DNA from: Apilactobacillus timberlakei
GTDB lineage: Bacteria > Bacillota > Bacilli > Lactobacillales > Lactobacillaceae
DNA: 64,000 nt
Assembly: GCF_002993965.1 (NCBI RefSeq)
Contig: NZ_POST01000004.1
Coordinates: forward strand, 108,743 to 172,742
Reading direction: 5' to 3'
Position numbers and translations under genes: made by a program
Shown here: one piece after another, positions 9,122 to 15,392 of the stretch
Position numbering within the stretch: position 1 is the first letter of the stretch
How the letters are laid out: every line of letters starts with the position of its first letter
The notes under the pieces: model-generated
Told to the model about the DNA's origin: nothing
What the model saw: only the letters and a program-made list of their open reading frames with translations
Databases searched by the model: none

Positions 9122-9862
9122 ATGAAATATTCAACAAAAGAAATAGCTGATATGTCCGGACTTACAGTTAGAACTTTACATTATTACGATGAAATAGATT
9201 TACTGAAACCTAAAAGATCATTAAATAATTATCGAATATATGATTCTGATGATGTAGTTATCTTACAAAGGGTATTATTTTATAAAGGGTTGGGATTTAG
9301 TCTTGATAGAATAAAGACTATTTTATCTTCAAGTAATTTATCATTCTATGATGAATTGCAAACCCATATTGATAATCTTTTGATAGAGAAATCTAAAATT
9401 GATAATACTATTAAAATGATTAAAAGGGTTCAAAAGGAGGATGAAAATATGAATGATAATGAAAGACTAGAAATTTTTAAGCAAAATAAAATTGAAAACA
9501 ATGAAAAAAATTATGGAAATGAATTAAGACAAAAGTATGGGGATGATTTTATAGATTCATATAACCAAAGTTTTGCTAACTTATCTAACAATAACATTGA
9601 CGATTATAATAATATTGGTAGAAAAATAATTGATTTATTAATTAATAGTGTTAAAAATAATGATAAAAGTCATGATAAGGATATCTTTAATTTACACCAA
9701 AATTGGTTGAAGCTAATTAATAAAAATTATAGTAAAGAGTATCACATTTATATGGCTAAAATGTACTTGAATGATGATAGATTTACTAATTATTATGATT
9801 CTAGAGCTGGTAAGGGTGCTGCTAAAAGGTTGAGTTCAATTATTATGGAATATTTAAAGTGA
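9122..9862 (+). CDS. MerR family regulator with TipAS-like effector domain
   Basis: A 246-aa regulator. Residues 1-70 form a MerR winged HTH (YSTKEIADMSGLTVRTLHYYDEIDLLKP), a coiled-coil dimerisation helix spans about 75-110, and the C-terminal 130 residues resemble the TipAS antibiotic-recognition domain (DDRFTNYYDSRAGKGAAKRL near the end). TipAL-type proteins activate promoters on binding thiopeptides or other drugs; that role is inferred. The next genes, a small membrane protein and an acetyltransferase, could be targets, but a terminator separates them. Confidence 0.85.
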   Translation: MKYSTKEIADMSGLTVRTLHYYDEIDLLKPKRSLNNYRIYDSDDVVILQRVLFYKGLGFSLDRIKTILSSSNLSFYDELQTHIDNLLIEKSKIDNTIKMIKRVQKEDENMNDNERLEIFKQNKIENNEKNYGNELRQKYGDDFIDSYNQSFANLSNNNIDDYNNIGRKIIDLLINSVKNNDKSHDKDIFNLHQNWLKLINKNYSKEYHIYMAKMYLNDDRFTNYYDSRAGKGAAKRLSSIIMEYLK

Positions 9863-9873
9863 TTTTTTAATAT

Positions 9874-9904
9874 TGAGTATCTTCTATGGGGATGCTCTTT
9901 TTTA
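9874..9904 (+). terminator. Probable rho-independent terminator
   Basis: GAGTATC / GATGCTC stem with one G-U pair and a T run, just after the MerR-family gene. Confidence 0.65.
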
Positions 9905-10018
9905 TTATATGGGTTTTCAATTGCTGTAATTCTAAAATGTAAAGTATTTTTTCTAATTTAAATAGATTAAGCTAGTCCATTATACTGTGTTATTATTTTA
10001 TTTATAGGAGTGATATTT

Positions 10019-10201
10019 ATGATTTACATAATTGGTTATACTGTTTCACTAATAGGATTGCTTATGTTGCTTTTTAGTTGGAAAAAATTCTTTCCAAAGT
10101 TAGATAAATTACAAAAATTTGCATTTTCTATTCTATCCCTAGGTATAATTGTTCCGATGATATATGGATTTGTTATAGGTTTTATTAGTAATGTTAAATA
10201 G
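10019..10201 (+). CDS. Small two-helix membrane protein
   Basis: A 60-aa protein with two hydrophobic segments (about 3-20 and 36-56) separated by a basic loop (SWKKFFPKLDKLQK). I chose the ATG at 10019 because AGGAG is 8 nt upstream; a GTG at 10010 overlaps that site. It lies 34 bp before the acetyltransferase gene and may be co-transcribed with it. Function unknown. Confidence 0.65.
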   Translation: MIYIIGYTVSLIGLLMLLFSWKKFFPKLDKLQKFAFSILSLGIIVPMIYGFVIGFISNVK

Positions 10202-10235
10202 CTTTTTGCAAATGATTTGTAGGATGTGAACATAT

Positions 10236-10706
10236 ATGAAAATTAGATTATTTGAAAATGAAGATGCAATTGATTTATCTAAACTTGTTGCTAAAACTAT
10301 GAAGATTAGTAATTCTAAGGATTATAGCTTAGAATATCTAAAAAAGGATATTTCTGAAAGAACACCTGAATTTTTTATTGACAGATCTAAATATTTGCAT
10401 TGTTATGTTTTCTTAATTAATAACAAAATTGTTGGAACTGGATCGATTGGTCCGTACTGGGGTAAAAAAGATGAAAGTAGTTTATTTAATATATTTGTAG
10501 ATCCAGGTTTTCAAGGACAAGGTATCGGTAAAAAAATTATTATAACTCTTGAAAATGATAGTTATTTTAAGCAAGCTAAAAGAATTGAAATACCTTCATC
10601 TATTACTGCAGTAAACTTTTATAGAAATTTAGGCTATAATTTTAAAGATAATATTAAAAGTACAGATAAAGAAGGTCTATTTAGGTTAGAGAAGTTTAAT
10701 ATTTAA
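10236..10706 (+). CDS. GNAT family N-acetyltransferase
   Basis: GNAT acetyltransferase of 156 aa transferring the acetyl group from acetyl-CoA to an unidentified amine. Motif A (LFNIFVDPGFQGQGIGKKI, about 89-107) carries the Q-G-Q-G-I-G pyrophosphate loop. A motif B-like ITAVNFYRNLGY follows, typical of small-molecule or peptide acetylases. The substrate cannot be read from sequence. A terminator follows. Confidence 0.88.
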   Translation: MKIRLFENEDAIDLSKLVAKTMKISNSKDYSLEYLKKDISERTPEFFIDRSKYLHCYVFLINNKIVGTGSIGPYWGKKDESSLFNIFVDPGFQGQGIGKKIIITLENDSYFKQAKRIEIPSSITAVNFYRNLGYNFKDNIKSTDKEGLFRLEKFNI

Positions 10707-10726
10707 TTAAAATTTTCTTTTCAATT

Positions 10727-10757
10727 GATTATCAACATTGTTGATAATCTTTTTTGA
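10727..10757 (+). terminator. Rho-independent terminator
   Basis: Perfect GATTATCAAC / GTTGATAATC stem and T6 after the acetyltransferase gene. It marks the left limit of the relic region. Confidence 0.85.
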
Positions 10758-10944
10758 TTTTTGGTACTTTATATATTATTCACCTTAATGTTTATTTTGT
10801 TTGCTATTCATGAAGTGTAATTTTTACTAATTAAAAGTGGTAGTGGGATTATCACATAACCAGATAAAAAACTACTGATAATTAAACCAATAGCAAATGG
10901 TTAATTTATATAATATATATATAAGCTTATATTATGTGTATTTA

Positions 10945-11115
10945 TTAAAATAAATTTTGAATCGAAGAAAATGTGTTTATAATTCCAACGATAATAATAA
11001 AAAACATTAATGAATAGAATAACTTAGCACTACTCATTATCTTATTTAAAGACCCGCCAAATATAATAATTATTATAGCAATTGCTACTAATGTTAAATT
11101 TAATATAATTAACAA
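10945..11115 (-). CDS. Small two-helix membrane protein with TTG start
   Basis: A 56-aa frame begins at TTG (complement of 11113-11115) with a strong GAGGAGG 8 nt upstream. It encodes two hydrophobic helices (about 2-20 and 33-52) around a short polar loop, GGSLNKIMSSAK. It lies in the relic flank between the host acetyltransferase and the satellite, so it may be leftover cargo. No family recognised; the ribosome-binding site and membrane pattern are the support. Confidence 0.5.
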   Translation of the reverse strand: MLIILNLTLVAIAIIIIIFGGSLNKIMSSAKLFYSLMFFIIIVGIINTFSSIQNLF

Positions 11116-11225
11116 ACCGTGAACCTCCTCTATACATTAATTGAATCCACAAATGATTTAAAAATATATTGATGTAACTTAAGCTTACTAAATGATTATC
11201 ATTATATCCTAATATTATATAAAAA

Positions 11226-11257
11226 TAAAAAAGCCACTCACAAGAGTAGCTTAGTTA
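11226..11257 (-). terminator. Leftward terminator in the relic
   Basis: On the minus strand GCTACTC / GAGTGGC (one G-U pair) is followed by T6. A near-copy lies at about 21884-21906 inside the satellite's right end. Confidence 0.6.
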
Positions 11258-11307
11258 TCCCGTCCCATACGTACATACATATTTTTATAAATTATATTAT
11301 TTTTAGC

Positions 11308-11328
11308 GGCTACCATATTGGCTACCAT
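11308..11328. repeat. Direct repeat GGCTACCAT x2, possible integrase arm site of the relic
   Basis: Two copies of GGCTACCAT with a 12-bp period lie about 100 bp left of the left att core. The period equals that of the satellite's ACTGTCAT arm repeats but the sequence differs. This suggests arm sites of a different, lost integrase. Confidence 0.4.
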
Positions 11329-11371
11329 TGAATGCTATATTATGTGTTTTTATATTTATATTATTTAAAAT

Positions 11372-11418
11372 AAAAAAGGCTGTTATATCAATGCTTTTAA
11401 TCACTGATTATAACAACC
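11372..11418 (-). terminator. Leftward terminator beside the left att core
   Basis: On the minus strand GGTTGTTATAATCA pairs with TGATATAACAGCC (one bulge) and is followed by T6. It sits where the ssrA terminator would lie in an empty site, so it is probably the displaced original terminator, now ending the integrase transcript. Confidence 0.75.
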
Positions 11419-11425
11419 TTTTGTC

Positions 11426-11452
11426 ATCTAATGGAGTCGGCGGGTTTTGAAC
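11426..11452. mobile_element. Left attachment site of the satellite
   Basis: ATCTAATGGAGTCGGCGGG (11426-11444) is identical to 22089-22107, and the match continues with one mismatch to 11452 (26 of 27). The sequence is the complement of the tmRNA 3' end (T-arm and CCA), so integration rebuilt ssrA on the right and left this partial copy here. Confidence 0.9.
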
Positions 11453-11520
11453 ACTACTTTTAGTAGATTGCTGTAAACACGCTATCCATAAGCCTTTTAT
11501 TAATATTTTAAATTTTGCGT

Positions 11521-11541
11521 ACTGTCATTTTTACTGTCATT
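11521..11541. repeat. Left arm-type integrase sites (ACTGTCATT x2)
   Basis: ACTGTCATT occurs at 11521-11529 and 11533-11541, a 12-bp period, about 70-90 bp inside the left core. The same word recurs near the right end, as expected for tyrosine-recombinase arm sites; the role is inferred. Confidence 0.65.
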
Positions 11542-11544
11542 GAC

Positions 11545-12694
11545 CTAAAAATCAAGGTAATTAACCAATTTTTTAACAGCTTCTTTATTTTGTTGATTGG
11601 TAACATGAGTATAAATATCCATAGTGGTTTGTATATCTTCATGACCTAATCTTTCTTGAACTTCTTTGATTGAAGCACCCGCAGAAAATAGGGCGGAAGC
11701 ATGAGTGTGCCTAAAGCCATGAACTGTAATAGGCTTTAAATTATTAGCTTTAATAACCTTTTTTAACCACTTAGCTGGTGTATTTAAACATTTATGGTTA
11801 TTAGTACGTGAAGCAAAGACTAATTGAGATTTTTTAAAGGTGTTAAAACCTAACATAAAGAATACTTTCTTTTGTCTTAAACGCCATTCTTTTAGATAGT
11901 TCATAGTTTTAGAATCCATTTTTAAAGTACGGCGACCTTTACGAGTTTTAGGAGCTTGTACTATTTGTTTACCCTTAACACCTTGTGTAAGTGTTTTGTT
12001 TACTCTGATAGTTTGTTCACTCATATTAATATCATCCCAAGTTAGGGCTAAACATTCACCACGTCTTAAACCAGCAAAGGCTAATACTCTAAATAATGTA
12101 TACTTTTCCATTTCTTTACTTGGATCAATACATTCAAAAAAATTAAGTAATTGCTTTTTATCCCAAAAGTTAGCAGGCTTATCACCATATTCCACTTGTT
12201 TTTTAGGGATGTTTACCAATTTACAAGGGTTATCTTTGATATATTGTTCCTTAATCGCATAATCAAATACATTAGATGTATAATTAAACCACTTTTTAAA
12301 GTTATTAGGAGCAATTTTAAACCATTTATTAATTGCTCGTTGTACTTCATTAATCTTGATTGTCCGTATTCTCTTATTACCAAAAGCGGGGATGATATGG
12401 TTTTTAAACATCCCGTCAGTACGTGCATAAGTGGACTCTCTCACTGTATTAATATATGCTTGATACCACTGTTCATAAACTTTACTAAATTTAATATTGT
12501 TTTCTTGCTTAATGCCACCTTGTGCAACTTCAAGTTCTAACCTTGAAGCTTCTAGGGTGGCTTCTTTTTTGTTTTTAAAACCGCTTCTACTTAAATGCTT
12601 AGGTTTTCCCAGTTTGTGAGTTTAAACCAGCATACAATTGGAATTCATAACGTTTATCGCCATTCTTAGTTGTGTAACTTTTGATACTTGCCAT
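11545..12694 (-). pseudogene. int: Tyrosine site-specific integrase, frameshifted near the N terminus
   Basis: The start ATG (complement of 12692-12694) opens an N-terminal arm-binding segment (MASIKSYTTKNGDKRYEFQLYA...), but this frame stops after about 31 codons. Removing one A from the A4 run at 12604-12607 restores TGKPKHLSRSGFKNKKEATLEA and joins it to the rest, giving about 382 aa, the normal size of a phage integrase. The catalytic part is intact: AGLRRGE (Arg), HGFRHTHAS (His-x-x-Arg), GHEDIQTTMDIYTHV (His and nucleophilic Tyr). The intact frame at 11545-12444 begins only at a GTG inside the protein and lacks the arm domain. Either the gene is broken or the extra A is a sequencing error. 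Confidence 0.85.
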
Positions 12695-12716
12695 TATCTT
12701 TCATCCCTTAATAATG

Positions 12717-12729
12717 CCGTGTGGGGCGG
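12717..12729 (+). repeat. Dispersed motif CCGTGTGGGGCGG, copy 1
   Basis: Lies in the 52-bp gap between the integrase start and the repressor stop. An identical copy is at 14203, and variants in the opposite orientation are at 21910 and 11259. Function unknown. Confidence 0.6.
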
Positions 12730-12746
12730 TATGTATTAAAGGAAAA

Positions 12747-13544
12747 TTAGTTATCAAGATCATCTTTAAAATCGTTAACAAATAATTCCTTATATTCATT
12801 AACTGAATCTAAATAATCTTTTTTTATATTATCCAATTTTTTATCAAAATCGTTAACAATTAGGTTATCTATTTTTATTGAATAATAGTAAGATATCTTA
12901 TCTCTTAATGATATTCTTTTATACTCAGAATATTTTTTTAAGAAACTGTTTAAAGTCATTTTAGATATATTTAAAGCCTCTTTATTTTCACTTATTGATA
13001 ATTTGCTCTTAATATTGTTTATTTTTGCTAAAATGGTATTTCTTTCCCTAGCATTTTCAAATATTACATCAGAAGATAGTGTTATTATTTTTTTATAATC
13101 ATAATACCCGAGTTGTAATTTAACAGAATAAGTAAATATGTCATTTATGTTTTCATCTATAACATGGTTTATTTCTTCATCTGTGATGGTATTATTATTG
13201 GGAATATCTATTCCATCTTCATTAATATAGGCTCCTTCACTATCTAAGCTATAATCTATAACATCTATTATTAATCCTATATTGTTAAGAAGAAGGCTTT
13301 TAATAAAATCCTTCATATCTCCATAAAGAATATATCCAATTTGTACGTTAAATATTTTAGATAAGTATTTTAAGTTAACTTGTCTTGGCTTTGCTATTCC
13401 TTTCTCCCAATTGTTAATTGTACTTTTACCACCAACATTAATTTTATTTGCTAATTCCTCCATACTCAAATTAGATTTATTTCTTAAATTGTGAATTCTG
13501 AAACCAACGCTTTTTTTATTTATTTTAGGTAAATCTATACACAA
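12747..13544 (-). CDS. XRE-family repressor of the satellite (Stl/CI-like)
   Basis: A 265-aa protein with an N-terminal HTH_3 domain (about 15-70: IHNLRNKSNLSMEELANKI then INNWEKGIAKPRQVNLKYLSKIF) and a long C-terminal alpha-helical region with no protease motif. That shape fits PICI master repressors lifted by a helper-phage protein rather than LexA-like CI proteins that cleave themselves. The start is a TTG at 13544 with GGAG about 10 nt upstream. It is divergent from the small HTH gene at 13662, with dyad operators between. The Stl role is inferred from position. Confidence 0.75.
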   Translation of the reverse strand: MCIDLPKINKKSVGFRIHNLRNKSNLSMEELANKINVGGKSTINNWEKGIAKPRQVNLKYLSKIFNVQIGYILYGDMKDFIKSLLLNNIGLIIDVIDYSLDSEGAYINEDGIDIPNNNTITDEEINHVIDENINDIFTYSVKLQLGYYDYKKIITLSSDVIFENARERNTILAKINNIKSKLSISENKEALNISKMTLNSFLKKYSEYKRISLRDKISYYYSIKIDNLIVNDFDKKLDNIKKDYLDSVNEYKELFVNDFKDDLDN

Positions 13545-13568
13545 TGATAAACAACTCCATTCTTTAAA

Positions 13569-13582
13569 GTACTAAAAAGTAC
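13569..13582. promoter_or_regulatory. Operator O1 in the divergent control region
   Basis: GTACTAAAAAGTAC is a perfect inverted repeat (GTACT-N4-AGTAC). It lies just upstream of the repressor start. Identical copies occur at 13638 and 13887. Likely bound by the repressor and/or the Cro-like protein. Confidence 0.75.
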
Positions 13583-13593
13583 AATGTTTATAT

Positions 13594-13623
13594 TGACAGT
13601 ATAATTTAAAAGTATTAACATTA
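13594..13623 (-). promoter_or_regulatory. Possible repressor promoter
   Basis: On the minus strand TTGTAA is followed after 17 nt by TATACT, a good -10. Operator O1 falls just downstream and O2 just upstream of this leftward promoter, which would suit autoregulation. Inference from consensus only; coordinates are approximate. Confidence 0.45.
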
Positions 13624-13637
13624 CAAATGAAAATTAA

Positions 13638-13651
13638 GTACTAAAAAGTAC
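13638..13651. promoter_or_regulatory. Operator O2
   Basis: Second identical copy of GTACTAAAAAGTAC, 10 nt upstream of the AAGGAGG of the Cro-like gene and 69 bp from O1. Confidence 0.75.
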
Positions 13652-13667
13652 AATAAGGAGGTTGGAT

Positions 13668-13883
13668 ATGATAATCAAAATCAGTAATTCTGTAAAAAGA
13701 TATCGTCAATTTGCTGGATATACTCAACAAAGTATAGCTAAAGAATTAAACATGCCACTTAGTACTTATCAACAAAAAGAACAAGGCAGAATAAATTTTT
13801 CACATTCTGAAATGGAAAACATTAAGTTATTGCTTTCTAAAGAGATTAAAAATGTTACTATTGATGATATTTTTTTTAATTAA
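13668..13883 (+). CDS. Cro-like XRE-family regulator
   Basis: A 71-aa single-domain HTH protein (MIIKISNSVKRYRQFAGYTQQSIAKELNMPLSTYQQKEQGR...). Helix 2-3 of the HTH is in QQSIAKELNMPLSTYQQKE. AAGGAGG precedes two possible starts, an ATG at 13662 overlapping the site region and the ATG at 13668 which has better spacing. It is the first gene of the rightward satellite operon and the divergent partner of the repressor, so a Cro/Str-like switch role is inferred. Confidence 0.7.
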   Translation: MIIKISNSVKRYRQFAGYTQQSIAKELNMPLSTYQQKEQGRINFSHSEMENIKLLLSKEIKNVTIDDIFFN

Positions 13884-13886
13884 AAA

Positions 13887-13900
13887 GTACTAAAAAGTAC
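13887..13900. promoter_or_regulatory. Operator O3, between the Cro-like gene and the next gene
   Basis: Third identical GTACT-N4-AGTAC dyad. It lies 3 bp after the Cro-like stop codon and 24 bp before the next start, so it may control an internal promoter or act as an auxiliary operator for looping. Confidence 0.7.
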
Positions 13901-13923
13901 AATTGATAAAATGAGGTGAAAAT

Positions 13924-14193
13924 ATGCAAGTACAACTACCAAAAGAACAAGAGCAAGCTTTATATAAACATGTAAGTGATGTATTGAGTAAAGCAGTTGA
14001 TAATGTCGAACAAAAAGCTAATCTCAACACACCATGGATTAAGGGGAAAAAGCAAGCATGTAAATGGTTAAATGTTAGTCCACAATCACTAAATAAACTA
14101 ATGACTAGGGGCTTACCAGTACATTATTTAGACGATATGGGAATATGTTTCTTTAACAAGCGTGAAGTTACTAAGTATTTACTAGAACAATAA
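13924..14193 (+). CDS. Excisionase-like / HTH DNA-binding protein
   Basis: An 89-aa protein. The N-terminal third is a charged helix and residues about 38-89 (WIKGKKQACKWLNVSPQS then LMTRGLPVHYLD...FFNKREVTKYL) form the helix-turn-helix plus wing of the MerR/Xis-type fold used by satellite and phage excisionases. Position after the Cro-like gene in the early operon supports a role in excision or early regulation. Family level is secure; the Xis role is inferred. Confidence 0.6.
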   Translation: MQVQLPKEQEQALYKHVSDVLSKAVDNVEQKANLNTPWIKGKKQACKWLNVSPQSLNKLMTRGLPVHYLDDMGICFFNKREVTKYLLEQ

Positions 14194-14202
14194 AATTTAT
14201 TG

Positions 14203-14215
14203 CCGTGTGGGGCGG
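14203..14215 (+). repeat. Dispersed motif CCGTGTGGGGCGG, copy 2
   Basis: Exact second copy, preceded by TTG as in copy 1 is by ATG, 10 bp after the Xis-like stop codon. Its GC content stands out against the AT-rich surroundings. Confidence 0.6.
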
Positions 14216-14332
14216 AAAAATACTTATAACATAGCAAAATAAAAAGCCCATATATAAATATGAACTTGAAAGGGGATGATATATGAATGTTTTTTGTTGA
14301 ATCAATTAATTTATAAATAGGAGTTGATAATT

Positions 14333-15013
14333 ATGTATGATCTATTAAATACTGGTTTAGTATTCACACAATCAGAGAGTGAGAATGCTACACCAATAAC
14401 AACCAATTATGTAATTTCTGAATATGCAAGAATTAAGGTTCATGCTGTTAATCAATTAATAAGAAAATACAAAACAGAAATGAAATCATTACAATCCAAC
14501 GCACTTGAAATGCCTAGGATTGAGCAAAAAAGTAAAAATGGAAAACTAAAAATAACTTTCTTATTAAATGAAAAACAATCAGTTTTCATAATTGCACTTT
14601 TAAGAAACACTAAACAAGTAGTTGAATTTAAAAGGAATTTAGCTAATGCTTTTGTTGAAGTTAAAAAGCTGTTGAGTAAAAGACAAATAACACATGCTAA
14701 TAGTAAGCCAATAACTAAGACTTTAGGGCAAGCAATACAAGATAATCCTAATATTACTAATAAGTTTGCTTATAGTACCTTTAATAAGCTGATATATAAA
14801 CATGCTTTAGGCATTAACACCAATCAATTAAGAAAGACTAAAGGTATCCCTAAGCACGATGTTATTAGTGATTATTTAACTGTTGATGAGCAACAAGAAC
14901 TAAATAAAATTAAAAACTTGGTTATCTCATTGCTAGATATGAACTTAGATTATCAAAAAATTAAGCAAACACTTGAAAATTTACCAAGTAAACAATTACA
15001 AGGAAGTAAATAA
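14333..15013 (+). CDS. Rha family phage regulatory protein
   Basis: A 226-aa protein. Residues about 20-112 match the Rha domain (TTNYVISEYARIKVHAVNQLIRKY...ITFLLNEKQSVFIIALLRNTKQVVEFKRNLANAF), known from phages and satellites as a regulatory module. The C-terminal 100 residues form a separate helical domain with YSTFNKLIYKHALGINTNQLRK and an acidic end. The ATG at 14333 is chosen because AGGAG lies 9 nt upstream; a TTG at 14324 overlaps that site. Cytoplasmic and probably DNA-binding. Regulatory targets unknown. Confidence 0.8.
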   Translation: MYDLLNTGLVFTQSESENATPITTNYVISEYARIKVHAVNQLIRKYKTEMKSLQSNALEMPRIEQKSKNGKLKITFLLNEKQSVFIIALLRNTKQVVEFKRNLANAFVEVKKLLSKRQITHANSKPITKTLGQAIQDNPNITNKFAYSTFNKLIYKHALGINTNQLRKTKGIPKHDVISDYLTVDEQQELNKIKNLVISLLDMNLDYQKIKQTLENLPSKQLQGSK

Positions 15014-15025
15014 TATGATAAATAA

Positions 15026-15097
15026 GGGTATAAAAAAAGACTGCCACTCGCCAAAGTCGTGCAGTCTTGTGAGCCTAGCAATGGGCTTTTTATACCC
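15026..15097 (+). ncRNA. Possible three-way-junction RNA element
   Basis: An 11-bp outer stem (GGGTATAAAAA at 15026-15036 with TTTTTATACCC at 15087-15097) encloses two hairpins: AAGACTGC / GCAGTCTT (15037-15044 with 15061-15068) extended by CAC/GTG-type pairs, and GCCT / GGGC (15073-15076 with 15083-15086). The helices abut with almost no unpaired bases. It lies between the Rha gene and the next small gene. It could be a structured RNA, an attenuator, or on the minus strand a terminator (GACTGC stem then T7). Nothing proves transcription. Confidence 0.5.
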
Positions 15098-15141
15098 TTT
15101 TATTATATCAAAAATACAAATTTAATAAAGGGGTTAGCAAT

Positions 15142-15330
15142 ATGCAACAAGTAATTAAATTAGCCAATAGCAACTGGAATAAGCGTTTAGGGATGAATGA
15201 AAAAGTTATTATAAATTATCTATGCACTGATCCAATTACACTACTTAAGGTTATTGATATGTTGAAATATCCTAATTTATTGAAGTACAAACATAACAAT
15301 AAAGTCTATACAGGTGAAGTACAAACATAA
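15142..15330 (+). CDS. Small satellite protein truncated by a tandem duplication
   Basis: A 62-aa basic/hydrophobic protein (MQQVIKLANSNWNKRLGMNEK...) preceded by AAAGGGG. Its last residues are read from the second copy of a 34-bp tandem duplication, which shifts the frame and brings in an early TAA. Without the duplication the frame would run VYTGIEVINVLKR and stop at about 67 aa, just before the primase gene. Unknown function; probably a small helical protein of the replication operon. Confidence 0.5.
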   Translation: MQQVIKLANSNWNKRLGMNEKVIINYLCTDPITLLKVIDMLKYPNLLKYKHNNKVYTGEVQT

Positions 15331-15349
15331 CAATAAAGTCTATACAGGT
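15282..15349 (+). repeat. Perfect 34-bp tandem duplication
   Basis: The 34-bp unit starting GAAGTACAAACATAAC and ending TATACAGGT occurs twice without a mismatch (15282-15315 and 15316-15349). Perfect identity implies a recent event. 34 is not a multiple of 3, so it changes the reading frame of the small gene. Confidence 0.95.
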
Positions 15350-15392
15350 ATTGAAGTAATTAATGTACTTAAAAGATAGGTGGTGAATTATT

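Larger units (their letters stand above)
10830..11425. other. Relic of a second ssrA-site element (degenerate right end)
   Basis: This stretch contains counterparts of sequence inside the neighbouring satellite. ACTGATAATTAAACCAATAG at about 10873-10892 resembles the segment at 20270-20289. The 45-bp block at about 11226-11271 (AAAAAGCCACT...CCCGTCCCATACG) resembles 21883-21922. An ssrA-type terminator follows, then the att core. The order and spacing (about 155 versus 167 bp from block to core) match the satellite's right end. I infer the remains of another element at the same site. Only one small gene is visible in it. Confidence 0.6.

Noticed and set aside
11426-11452. Partial tRNA or tmRNA gene at the left att site
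   Set aside because: Only the 3' end of ssrA is present. It is the duplicated att core, not a gene.
14282-14317. Very short peptides (5-9 codons) before the Rha gene
   Set aside because: Overlapping frames such as MNVFC have a plausible ribosome-binding site but are too short to tell from chance.
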